From assembly GCF_005473905.2 (NCBI RefSeq), contig NZ_CP061336.1, positions 4,146,501 to 4,210,500 on the forward strand: a DNA stretch of 64,000 bases, written 5' to 3'. The stretch's first letter is position 1, and each line of letters starts with the position of its first letter. The notes beneath the pieces are model-generated. The model was given only the letters and a program-made list of their open reading frames with translations. It was not told where the DNA came from and ran no database searches. The position numbers were made by a program, and so were the translations under genes. This document shows, in pieces, positions 45,673 through 54,387 of the stretch. The DNA is from Ruminiclostridium herbifermentans. Lineage in GTDB: Bacteria > Bacillota > Clostridia > Acetivibrionales > DSM-1351.

Positions 45673-45803
45673 GTTGTTCACCCCATATTAATCTAAATGT
45701 TAGAAGTCTACATTCCTAAATTAAATATTTATTATATAGTTTTATATATTTGTTATCTGTTAGGCGACTTGTGGAATAAATTTGGGATTATTTATATATT
45801 CTT

Positions 45804-46098
45804 TTATAAGTAAATCATAGTTAACAGCAATTTAAAATTTATATTTGCAAGGCCTTTATAATTGTTAAGTTTATCATCTATATTAACATTAACGTATTCT
45901 TTAATCTCCCAATATATCTCTTCCTGTAATTGAAAATCTGATAATAAAGATTAGTCTTTAATAAAAGCTACAGCATCCCAATATTCATACTTACTTATAT
46001 GATTGTTCATTATTTGAATCATAGCCGGCTTAAGGTGTTTTTTAGCAATGTTTCTTATACACTTTTCTCAGTTCTTCAACCTCACTATTTATGCCCAT
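45804..46098 (-). pseudogene. Frameshifted small gene upstream of the defence operon
   Basis: Coding pieces in different frames follow in order on the minus strand: MGINSEVEELRKVYKKH, then AKKHLKPAMIQIMNNHISKY, then SDFQLQEEIYWEIKEYVN and NNYKGLANINFKLL, ending at a stop at 45804..45806. At least two frame changes separate them. AGGTAATAGT precedes the ATG. The original protein had about 95 residues and is not recognised. It may have been a regulator or a fourth operon gene. Confidence 0.5.
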
Positions 46099-46590
46099 AC
46101 TATTACCTACGGTAAGCTATTCTTATATATCAAATCTCTATTAATCCTTAGATTTTATTATATATTCAACGACTCCTAATATTTCTGTCATTAATGTATA
46201 TTCGATAAATCATTCCATTTTCCTCCATATATTTTTGTATAATTTTGTATTTATATATTTTTTTATAAACCATGTTAAATTATTGTTTTTATAAGAAAAT
46301 CCAGGCATTAAGTTTAAATGTCAAAGGTGATATGCACTTAAAACCATGTTAAGCTAATTTGCTTCACGAACTGGAAATTTATAAGTTCCGTCCATAAACA
46401 CACTTTAATATCATCAAATCCACTAATACTATTGCTCTATGTGCTTACGTTCTATTAAACCAACTGACTCAGCACTCTTTTTCTTTTACGCCAAACGGCA
46501 CACCGAGTTAACATAAAATACACACCCTTGCACAGGCACTGAACCCAGTTTCTGTATGCCCCATTGAAAATAAATATACTTTTTTACACA
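46099..46590. other. Intergenic debris including an rlmD-like 3' fragment
   Basis: On the minus strand 46429..46474 reads AESVGLIERKHIEQ and stops. The same HVESVVLIERK ending terminates rlmD at 49747. About 30 bases are similar at DNA level. Another short frame, EILGVVEYIIKSKD, lies near 46150..46200. No working gene is visible. Confidence 0.45.
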
Positions 46591-46703
46591 GATTTTTCTC
46601 ACATTAATTGATAGTCAAGAATATCCACCCCCCCGAATTCCCTTGTAGTAAGCACTCTCCACGTTTTCAGACATAAACACAAGTACCCATACTTTGTATC
46701 AAA
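46591..46703. repeat. Left 113-bp direct repeat flanking IS66
   Basis: The copy begins GATTTTTCTCACATTAATTG and ends TTTGTATCAAA exactly at the IS66 left end. The right copy is at 49443..49555. I see no difference between them. Confidence 0.85.
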
Positions 46704-46790
46704 GTAACCGTCAAATCCCACCCACATTTAAATACCTATAACTTCATGAGATAATCTACTCATAGAATTTTATGGAGGTAGATTGAACTT

Positions 46791-47126
46791 ATGAATACAA
46801 AACAGGATACACGAAGAAGTAAGTGGATCTCTATTGTAAACGAATTTAATAATAGCAAATTAACACAGGCTGAATTTAGTAGAAAAAATGATTTAGATGC
46901 AAAACAGCTTAGCAGTTGGGTCAGAAAATTAAAACATAATGGGTTGCTAAATCAGGAGACTATTCAAGAATGGGTTGCACTAAAATCACAAACGCCACAG
47001 GAATTTGGAGTGAATTCACCAAGTACATTGAACATTAAAATTGGATGCGCTACAATAGAAGTGCAAGATGGTTTTAATTCAAGTCTCTTAGTTCAAGTTG
47101 TTGATACATTAAGGTCAATATGTTGA
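46791..47126 (+). CDS. tnpA: IS66 accessory protein TnpA
   Basis: 111 residues. The start WISIVNEFNNSKLTQAEFSR with a helix-turn-helix and the following DLDAKQLSSWVRKLK match the small IS66 OrfA. GGAGG lies 12 bases before the ATG, a slightly long spacing. Its stop overlaps the start of tnpB by seven bases. TnpA is needed for IS66 transposition in an unclear way, probably as a DNA-binding regulator. Confidence 0.85.
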   Translation: MNTKQDTRRSKWISIVNEFNNSKLTQAEFSRKNDLDAKQLSSWVRKLKHNGLLNQETIQEWVALKSQTPQEFGVNSPSTLNIKIGCATIEVQDGFNSSLLVQVVDTLRSIC

Positions 47127-47476
47127 ACACAATCCCCGGTAATAACATTTTCCTAGCCTGTGGTAGTACAGATATGCGCAAATCAATAGATGGTTTAGCA
47201 GCAATGGTTCAATTATGCTTTTCACTTGACCCCTTCTCGTCTTGTCTATTTGTGTTCTGCAATAGAAATCGTGACAAGCTTAAAATTCTTAGGTGGGAGC
47301 ATAATGGATTCTGGCTATACTATCGCAGACTAGAGAGAGGTAAATTTCAATGGCCTAACACAAACAACGGGACAACACTGTCCATTAATTCTAGACAATT
47401 AAACTGGCTTTTAGACGGATTATCAATAGAGCAAAAAAGTGCACATAAAATAGTATCTGCAAAGGCAGTAATTTAG
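47120..47476 (+). CDS. tnpB: IS66 accessory protein TnpB
   Basis: 118 residues with the hallmark STDMRKSIDGLAAMVQ, LFVFCNRNRDKLKIL and WEHNGFWLYYRRLERGKF segments of the IS66 OrfB (PF05717) family. Length is normal. It overlaps the end of tnpA, so translation is coupled. The protein is essential for movement of IS66 elements but its biochemical role is unsolved. The gene is intact. Confidence 0.95.
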   Translation: MLNTIPGNNIFLACGSTDMRKSIDGLAAMVQLCFSLDPFSSCLFVFCNRNRDKLKILRWEHNGFWLYYRRLERGKFQWPNTNNGTTLSINSRQLNWLLDGLSIEQKSAHKIVSAKAVI

Positions 47477-47544
47477 AGGTTTTCAAGTAGTTTTTTTGTT
47501 ACATTTTTATTGAGCAAAGCATTAAAATTTGATATAATAATGCT

Positions 47545-49197
47545 ATGGAAAATACAAATAATAAATTAACTGAAATACAACAAATACAGGCTTTACAAGA
47601 GAAAATTGTAGCCCTTGAAAATAAGAATACAAACCTTGAAAATCAAAATGCAAATCTCGAAAACAAGAATACAAATCTTGAAAATAAGAACGCAGAATTA
47701 ACTACTAAGCTTAACTGGTTTGAAGAGCATTTTCGTCTTAACCAGCATAGGCTTTATGGGAGCTCCAGTGAAAAGACTGCTCGTTCAGAACAAATGACGC
47801 TTTTTAATGAAGCTGAAGCATTAAGCGATGTTAAACCTCAGCCTCCAGAGCCAACTATCGAAGATATTTCATATACTCGTAAAAAGAAGCAAAAGGGGCA
47901 TAAAGAGGAAATGCTAAAGGAACTTCCTTGTGAGACTATTGAATACAAGCTGTCTGAAGATGAACGAGTATGTAATACCTGTGGTGAAGCTCTGCACGAA
48001 ATGAGTAAAGAGATAACAAAAGAATTAAAGATAATCCCTCCACAGGTATCAGTTGTTGAGCATGTAAGGTATGTTTACAGCTGCCGTAACTGTGAAAAAA
48101 CAGGCATTAAAACAAATGTAGTTACTGCATCTATGCCAAAAAGAGCTCTCCCAGGTAGCATTGCATCAGCAGATACTATTGCATATACTATGGTTCAAAA
48201 ATATATGTATGGTATCCCGTTAAATCGTCAAGAGCAGAGTTGGAAGCAGCTTGATGTGGATATTTCAAGGCAGACTATGGCGAATTGGCTGATTTCAGCA
48301 TCAAACAGATGGCTCACAATAGTATATGACCGTATGAGGCAAAAGCTATTAGAGTACGATATAATTTGTGCTGACGAAACAACTGTTCAGGTACTTAATG
48401 AGCCTGGACGAGCAGCTGAGACCACTTCATATATGTGGTTATACCGCACTGGTAGAGACGGTCCACCAATGGCATTGCTTGAGTATCAGACCACCAGAGC
48501 AAGGAAGCATGCTAAAAGATTTTTAGGTGACTTTAAAGGGTACCTTTGTACTGATGCATATCAATCATATGATGGACTTGATGGAGTTATTAATATATTT
48601 TGTAATGCTCATGCCCGTCGTAAGTTTGATGAGGCTTTAAAGTCATTGCCAAAAGAAGCCGCTGATAAAAATTGCGTAGCCAAGGAAGGTCTAAAATTTT
48701 TTGAGGAACTCTATAAAATTGAAAAAGTATTGCATAATGTAAGTCCAGAAGAAAGATATGAAAAGCGACTTGAGAAAAGTAAGCCTATACTAGATAAGTT
48801 CTACGAGTGGCTCAAATACCAGCGTCCAAGAGTAACCCCTAAAAGCACTATTGGACAGGCCATTAACTACTGTATTAATCATATGGATAACCTAGCTGGG
48901 TATCTTAAAGATGGCAGATTATATATAGACAATAACAACAGCGAACGGAGTATGAAAAGTTTTGCAGTGTTACGTAAAAACTTCTTATTTTGCAATACAC
49001 AGAACGGAGCTACTGCAAGTGCAGTAATTTTCAGTATAATTGAGACCGCCAAGGAGAATAACCTTAAGCCCTTCGAATATCTAAAATACTTACTTGAAGC
49101 CTTACCAAATATTGATACCAACAGCCTTGACGAGATTGATAGGCTACTACCATGGTCAGAGCATATACCCGAAGGCTGTAAATTAAATAAAAAATAG
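47545..49197 (+). CDS. tnpC: IS66 transposase TnpC
   Basis: 550 residues. A leucine-zipper region comes first, built from heptad copies (NLENQNA, NLENKNT, NLENKNA). A zinc-binding region follows (CNTCGEAL, CRNCEKTG), then the DDE domain with acidic residues in ICADETTVQV, LCTDAYQSYDG and NNNSERSMK. The C-terminus is the conserved IS66 helix. The TnpC enzyme carries out strand transfer. No clear ribosome binding site precedes the ATG at 47545. The gene is complete, so the element may be active. Confidence 0.95.
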   Translation: MENTNNKLTEIQQIQALQEKIVALENKNTNLENQNANLENKNTNLENKNAELTTKLNWFEEHFRLNQHRLYGSSSEKTARSEQMTLFNEAEALSDVKPQPPEPTIEDISYTRKKKQKGHKEEMLKELPCETIEYKLSEDERVCNTCGEALHEMSKEITKELKIIPPQVSVVEHVRYVYSCRNCEKTGIKTNVVTASMPKRALPGSIASADTIAYTMVQKYMYGIPLNRQEQSWKQLDVDISRQTMANWLISASNRWLTIVYDRMRQKLLEYDIICADETTVQVLNEPGRAAETTSYMWLYRTGRDGPPMALLEYQTTRARKHAKRFLGDFKGYLCTDAYQSYDGLDGVINIFCNAHARRKFDEALKSLPKEAADKNCVAKEGLKFFEELYKIEKVLHNVSPEERYEKRLEKSKPILDKFYEWLKYQRPRVTPKSTIGQAINYCINHMDNLAGYLKDGRLYIDNNNSERSMKSFAVLRKNFLFCNTQNGATASAVIFSIIETAKENNLKPFEYLKYLLEALPNIDTNSLDEIDRLLPWSEHIPEGCKLNKK

Positions 49198-49199
49198 AC

Positions 49200-49238
49200 C
49201 TATCCCTATCCAACAAAATTGGATGGGGATTTTAATCT
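49200..49238 (+). terminator. Terminator of the IS66 operon
   Basis: ATCCCTATCCAA pairs with TTGGATGGGGAT around a short loop, followed by TTTTAAT. It lies directly after the tnpC stop codon. Confidence 0.75.
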
Positions 49239-49442
49239 ATATAGCCAAATTACACAAAACAATCATTTTGTTGGCTATATTTATGAGTCAAGAGCCATTT
49301 AAGACCATTTTCAATGATTACGTTAAATTAGCATTTGTTAAAAAGGTCAAATTTTTTATGAAATTTTTAAAAGTGAAATATCTTGTTTTCTTAAAAATGC
49401 TTTAATTTTCGTTTGGCAAGGTGGAAGATTTTTGACGCTTAC

Positions 49443-49555
49443 GATTTTTCTCACATTAATTGATAGTCAAGAATATCCACCCCCCCGAATTCCCTTGTAG
49501 TAAGCACTCTCCACGTTTTCAGACATAAACACAAGTACCCATACTTTGTATCAAA
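49443..49555. repeat. Right 113-bp direct repeat flanking IS66
   Basis: It starts at the base after the IS66 right end and matches 46591..46703 in every position that I compared. Downstream it continues into the second half of a 20-bp palindrome that the IS66 insertion separated from the left copy. Confidence 0.85.
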
Positions 49556-49571
49556 GTATGGGTACTTGTGT
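49529..49571. terminator. Perfect 20-bp hairpin
   Basis: ACACAAGTACCCATACTTTG, loop TAT, then its exact complement. The left copy of the IS66-flanking repeat holds only the first arm. The hairpin may serve as a terminator, a protein site, or an insertion target. Confidence 0.6.
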
Positions 49572-49704
49572 AGTGAGGGCGAAGAGTCGTTTTCACTGTT
49601 TTCAATAAACAAATACGCAAAATCCCTTTCCTATTTGCGTATTTATACGACCCCCCTACGCCAAAAATCATCAAAAAAGTGTGTCCACGGAAACATAAAA
49701 CACA

Positions 49705-49729
49705 CAACAAAAAAGGGGCATATAGCCCC
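49705..49729 (-). terminator. Terminator of rlmD
   Basis: GGGGCTATATGCCCC followed on the minus strand by TTTTTTG, some 18 bases after the rlmD stop codon. Confidence 0.85.
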
Positions 49730-49746
49730 GAACCTTTGATATCAAG

Positions 49747-51123
49747 CTACTTCCGTTCTATCAGCACGACTGACTCAACGTGCCCACTCCACGGGAACAT
49801 GTCCACTGGCTGCACGTGCTTTACTTCAAATCCATTCTCATGCAAAAACTTCACGTCTCGTGCCAGCGTGGATGGGTTACAGCTTACGTATACGATGCGC
49901 TGGGGTTGCATGTCAACAAGTGTCTTCAGCAGACTCTCTTCACAACCCTTTCTTGGTGGGTCAACCACAACCACATCAGCCCTAGCACCCTCTTCATACA
50001 GCTTGGGGATTACAGTTTCTGCCTCACCCACCAAGAATTCAACATTCTCTATGCCGTTTAATTGGGCATTTCTTTTAGCATCGGCAATTGCATCGGGTAC
50101 AACTTCTACCCCAATGACTTTTTTCGCTTTCTCAGAAAGGAATAGCGAAATGGTACCAATACCGCAATAAAGATCAAAGACAGTTTCATTGCCTGTAAGT
50201 CCTGCATATTCTAATGCCTTATTGTACAGAACCTCTGTTTGAACAGGATTGACTTGAAAGAAGGACAGAGGTGAAATATTAAACTTGTATTTTCCAATAT
50301 AGTCTGAAATATAACCCTGTCCGTAAATACAGGTATTCTTATCACCCAAAATGATATTTGTGTTTCTAGTATTTACATTAACCATAATACTCTTAATGTT
50401 TTCATATCTATCACACAAAAGCTTCACCAATTGGTCTGCTTTAGGCACTTTCTTGCCGTTTACCACCAGTACAACCATTAGTTCATTAGTTTTAAAGCCC
50501 TTTCTGACCATAACATGGCGTAAAAAACCCTTGCCCGTCTTTTCATTATAAATAGTAATTCCATTTGTTTTGAAGAAATCACGAACAATATCTCTGATTT
50601 CATTACTTTCTGGTGGCTGAATATTGCACTCCTTACTTTCAACAATATTATGAGAACCCTTTTCGTAAAATCCTACTACTACGTCAGAACCACAGGTTCC
50701 AACAGGATACTGAACCTTATTTCTATATTGAAAGGGGTGTTCCATTCCAATAGTATTGTTTACTTGTACATTATCAAGTCCGCCAATTCTCCTAAGATTC
50801 TGACGAACATTATCTGTCTTGAATTCTAGCTGTGCATCATAGGACATATGCTGAATTGAGCATCCACCGCACTTGTCAAAAGCTGGACAAAAAGGCTCAA
50901 TCCTCTTATCAGAAGACTTTTGAATCCTTACAACACTCCCCACTGCATAACTCTTTGTCTGCTTTATAATTTTTATATCAACTATTTCACCGATAAGAGT
51001 GCCATTCACAAACACAACAAACCCGTCAAGCTTGCCTACTCCTTGGCCTTCATGAGTGAGTCCTGTTATTTCAATTGTATATATTTTATTCTTTGATAGT
51101 GTTTTTTGAGATAATTGCTTCAT
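49747..51123 (-). CDS. rlmD: 23S rRNA (uracil-5-)-methyltransferase (RlmD/RlmCD type)
   Basis: 458 residues. An N-terminal TRAM domain (about residues 10-70) is followed by the iron-sulfur cysteines CPAFDKCGGC, the SAM-binding FDLYCGIGTISLFL, the DPPRKGC loop and the catalytic cysteine in VYVSCNPSTLARD. Length and motif order are those of Gram-positive RlmCD-type enzymes, which methylate uracils in 23S rRNA (one enzyme doing two sites in Bacillus). It is the first clear core gene right of the island. Its 3' end is resembled by a scar at 46429..46474. The exact target uridine is not readable from the sequence. Confidence 0.95.
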   Translation of the reverse strand: MKQLSQKTLSKNKIYTIEITGLTHEGQGVGKLDGFVVFVNGTLIGEIVDIKIIKQTKSYAVGSVVRIQKSSDKRIEPFCPAFDKCGGCSIQHMSYDAQLEFKTDNVRQNLRRIGGLDNVQVNNTIGMEHPFQYRNKVQYPVGTCGSDVVVGFYEKGSHNIVESKECNIQPPESNEIRDIVRDFFKTNGITIYNEKTGKGFLRHVMVRKGFKTNELMVVLVVNGKKVPKADQLVKLLCDRYENIKSIMVNVNTRNTNIILGDKNTCIYGQGYISDYIGKYKFNISPLSFFQVNPVQTEVLYNKALEYAGLTGNETVFDLYCGIGTISLFLSEKAKKVIGVEVVPDAIADAKRNAQLNGIENVEFLVGEAETVIPKLYEEGARADVVVVDPPRKGCEESLLKTLVDMQPQRIVYVSCNPSTLARDVKFLHENGFEVKHVQPVDMFPWSGHVESVVLIERK

Positions 51124-51261
51124 TATAATTAATCCATGTATATTATCAGGTTAATTTATCTAGTATTTTCACCTGCATGGACTTGTTCCCCCTGTATTAT
51201 TTTTATTATCTATAAATCCTTATCCATCATATAGTTATTTAAGCATTTATATTTATTAACC

Positions 51262-52372
51262 ATATCCACCATTATGCCTAACTGAAAAAATAGCTTGTAA
51301 TGCAATCTTCATTCATTTTATAAATATAGCCATCATTATGCGCGACTGCATTAATTAACTTGTAATGCAGTTTATATTCATTTAATAATTATATTCACCA
51401 TTATGCCTAACTGAATAAAATAGCTTGTAATGCAATCTTCATTCATTTTTATAAATATAGCCATCATTATGCGCGACTGCATTAATTAACTTGTAATGCA
51501 GTTTATATTCATTTAATAATTATATCCACCATTATGCCTAACTGAATAAAATAGCTTGTAATACAATCTTTATTCATTTTATATAAATAGCCATCATTAT
51601 GAGCGACTGCATTAATTAACTTGTAATGCAGTTTATATTCATTTAATAATTATATTCACCATTATGCCTAACTGAATAAAATAGCTTGTAATGCAATCTT
51701 CATTCATTTAATAATTATATTCACCATTATGCCTAACTGAATAAAATAGCTTGTAATGCAATCTTCATTCATTTTATAAATATAGCCATCATTATGCGCG
51801 ACTGCATTAATTAACTTGTAATGCAGTTTATATTCATTCAATAATTATATCCACCATTATGCCTAACTGAAAAAATAGCTTGTAATACAATCTTTATTCA
51901 TTTTTATATATATAGCCATCATTATGAGCGACTGCATTAATTAACTTGTAATGCAGTTTATATTCATTTAATAATTATATTCACCATTATGCCTAACTGA
52001 ATAAAATAGCTTGTAATGCAATCTTCATTCATTTTATAAATATAGCCATCATTATGCACGACTGCATTAATTAACTTGTAATGCAGTTTATATTCATTCA
52101 ATAATTATATCCACCATTATGCCTAACTGAAAAAATAGCTTGTAATGCAATCTTCATTCATTTTATAAATATAGACATCATTATGCGCGACTGCATTAAT
52201 TAACTTGTAATGCAGTTTATATTCATTTAATAATTATATTCACCATTATGCCTAACTGAATAAAATGGTTTGTGATGCAATCTTCATTCATTTTTATAAA
52301 TATAGCCATCATTATGCATGACTACATTAATTATTCTGTAATGCTATTTTTATTCATTTAATATTTATATCT
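51262..52372. repeat. Higher-order minisatellite of alternating 65-bp units
   Basis: Two related units, A (core CACCATTATGCCTAACTG) and B (core CATCATTATGCGCGACTGCA), alternate with a combined period of 130 bp. I count nine A and eight B units. B starts lie at about 51331, 51462, 51592, 51787, 51917, 52047, 52176 and 52307. One B unit is missing between two A units near 51658 and 51723. Many B units contain the inverted repeat ACTGCATT/AATGCAGT. The right edge decays. It lies upstream of rlmD on the minus strand and holds no gene. Confidence 0.9.
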
Positions 52373-52604
52373 ACTGGCAATTTTTAGATAACCATTAACA
52401 GTTAATTTTTAGTTTTATTAGGTCATTTCCAGTTAGCCACAAAAACAATTTAATATTAATTAATTATAAAGTCATTATCGCTATAAGCCTGAAAACAATA
52501 TCTATATAGTTAGAACATTTTCATCTTATTCAGCATATAGCGATCGACTTATATTCCCTTATACTACCAGTTATACAAACTCAACTGCTTACAAAATCAA
52601 CTTA

Positions 52605-53231
52605 TTATCTTATAAAATTAGTCATGGCACGTTTTTCTTCTACTGGGTAAGGAATTTTATCCTTGCCTAGTTCTATTGTCTTAAGCAGCCACGCCATAGC
52701 CCTAGCATTTTTGCGAAGAGTTTGAATTCCTTCCTCATCCTGAAGAACCTCTCCTTCTTCCCTTCCATATGCTATTGTCCAGTATTGAGAAGGTGGAATG
52801 ACTGTTTGTGCTAAATTGAGATAGTTATTTAGCTGATGTACTGCATCTACACCACCTGCACGTCTTACTACTGAAATAGATGTTGCTACCTTGTATTTAA
52901 AATAACTCGAACTTGTAAAAAACACTCTGTCCAGAAATGCTTTCATAGTTCCCGCTATTCCTGCATAATAGGTTGGAGAAGACAATATAAATCCATCAGC
53001 TTCACGCATTTTCTTCGCAGTCTCGTTAACAATGTCGTCTTTGAAAACGCATTGATTCTCTTCTGAAGTGTGGCAGTACCCACAGCCTATGCAGCCATGA
53101 ATATCAAGATGTCCTACTTGAATAGTTTCAACCTCAATTCCCTGCTGCTCCAACTCATCTGTCATAACCTTCAGCGCGTAGCTGGTATTTCCGTTTTTAC
53201 GCGGACTTCCATTAATAGCAATAACCTTCAT
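52605..53231 (-). CDS. NADPH-dependent FMN reductase / iron-sulfur flavoprotein
   Basis: 208 residues with a flavodoxin-like fold. The opening IAINGSPRKNGNTSYAL is the FMN phosphate-binding loop, CIGCGYC plus a later cysteine (ENQCVFKDD) suits an iron-sulfur or redox site, and SSPTYYAGIAGTMKAFLDR is typical of the Isf and NAD(P)H oxidoreductase family. AAAGGAGTGTAGGATTATG gives the start. It stands alone on the minus strand. It may carry electrons from NAD(P)H or ferredoxin to quinones or other acceptors. The exact acceptor is unknown. Confidence 0.85.
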   Translation of the reverse strand: MKVIAINGSPRKNGNTSYALKVMTDELEQQGIEVETIQVGHLDIHGCIGCGYCHTSEENQCVFKDDIVNETAKKMREADGFILSSPTYYAGIAGTMKAFLDRVFFTSSSYFKYKVATSISVVRRAGGVDAVHQLNNYLNLAQTVIPPSQYWTIAYGREEGEVLQDEEGIQTLRKNARAMAWLLKTIELGKDKIPYPVEEKRAMTNFIR

Positions 53232-53450
53232 AATCCTACACTCCTTTTCTATCTAAATAAAATTAATTTAACCCCTTATTAGTTCTATCAAATACTAATT
53301 ATTACAATTATTTTGGTAACAAACCATTGATAAGTCTACCGCACCAATAGAATTATTATGTACGAAAATTATTTATATTCTACAGAATTTATTAAAAATA
53401 TAGTGATTTGTCAATACTATCCCTCAATTATTAAGATATAAATTGCAATA

Positions 53451-53937
53451 TTAAATGCCGTTAAAAATTTTGGTAATTCCATTGTTATTTATAGTACTTC
53501 TAAATATATAACATTTAATATTTATGTAGCCATTTCCTTTGCAGACTTAAAACCAAACATTCTCCTCGGGTATTCGTTAATCCATCTTTCTATGTTTTTT
53601 ATCTTGGCTTTACTCACTTTTGCTATATCTGTTCCTTTCGGTATAAATCTTCTTATTAGCTTATTAATATTCTCGTTTGTACCTCTGGCTATTTCTCTTT
53701 CAATAGTTCTTATATGCCTACCTAATCGCTTTGATATTTCAATTACTGAATACTTTTCTTTAAGGTATAGTTCTATAGCGTATCTTTCTTTTTCATTTAG
53801 GTGTTTATTCTTTCGTAATTCTGAGCTATTATCCATATATAACTCATGATGCTCCTTTGCTTATGTTTTTCTTGGTCGTTAAACATTTTACAATGGAACA
53901 CCATGAGTTTTCTATTCTATTGTCTTACGGCATTTAA
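53451..53937 (-). mobile_element. Internally deleted IS30-family element
   Basis: Inverted ends TTAAATGCCGT (53451..53461) and ACGGCATTTAA (53927..53937) bound a 487-bp unit holding the front and the tail of an IS30 transposase joined in frame. A complete IS30 is about 1 kb, so about half of the element was lost. Confidence 0.75.
53522..53836 (-). pseudogene. IS30 transposase with internal deletion
   Basis: 104 codons. Residues 1-52 are the IS30 helix-turn-helix front (LNEKERYAIELYLKEKY, ISKRLGRHIRTIEREI). At ARGTNENINKLIRRF the sequence jumps to the C-terminal portion (FIPKGTDIAKVS, NEYPRRMFG). The catalytic DDE core is gone. RGT is shared by both normal junction partners, so recombination at a short repeat explains the deletion. 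The product could still bind element ends. The frame is open, so it is a deletion product rather than random decay. Confidence 0.75.
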
Positions 53938-54387
53938 TTTTACAACTTTCTAATTAATATTAAGATTATATATTAAGAATACACAATATTTATCATTATG
54001 AAAAGTATCAGCAAATTTATAATTAAACGGAACAAATTAAAGCTATTATCGTCTAAGATAATACACGTATTGTATTAACTACAAAATTCAATATATTTGC
54101 TAGGATTAATAGTATACATAATATTAATGAAGAAATATAATTAATAACTATTATAATGTTAAGTAAAGTCAGTAATTAATTGTTACAAATGATTTTTTTA
54201 CATCATAAACAAGTCAATAAAATGCAATATTTGTGAGTGTTTACTACAGCTAAACACACTAATTTACAGTATATATATAACCTTTAGGTAAGTTTAATAA
54301 AAGTATAATTTAACTAGTACTATAATTTTATTAGATAATTAGCGTAACTCGTCAAGTTAATAAAAACATAGAAAGGATGAACTTAGA
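53938..54387. other. Promoter region of the secreted beta-propeller gene
   Basis: 450 bases of very AT-rich DNA with no coding sequence. It presumably holds the promoter of the gene at 54388. No confident promoter boxes or operators were picked out. Confidence 0.4.

Larger units (their letters stand above)
46704..49442 (+). mobile_element. IS66-family insertion sequence
   Basis: It carries the three canonical IS66 genes. The left end reads GTAACCGTCAAATCCCACC. The right end, on the opposite strand, reads GTAAGCGTCAAAAATCTTCC. These are IS66-type inverted ends. No ordinary 8-bp target duplication abuts the element (GTATCAAA versus GATTTTTC). Instead, 113-bp direct repeats do. Confidence 0.85.

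Noticed and set aside
51262-52372. CRISPR array
   Set aside because: Repeats and intervals are equally conserved, so there are no unique spacers. No cas genes are close.
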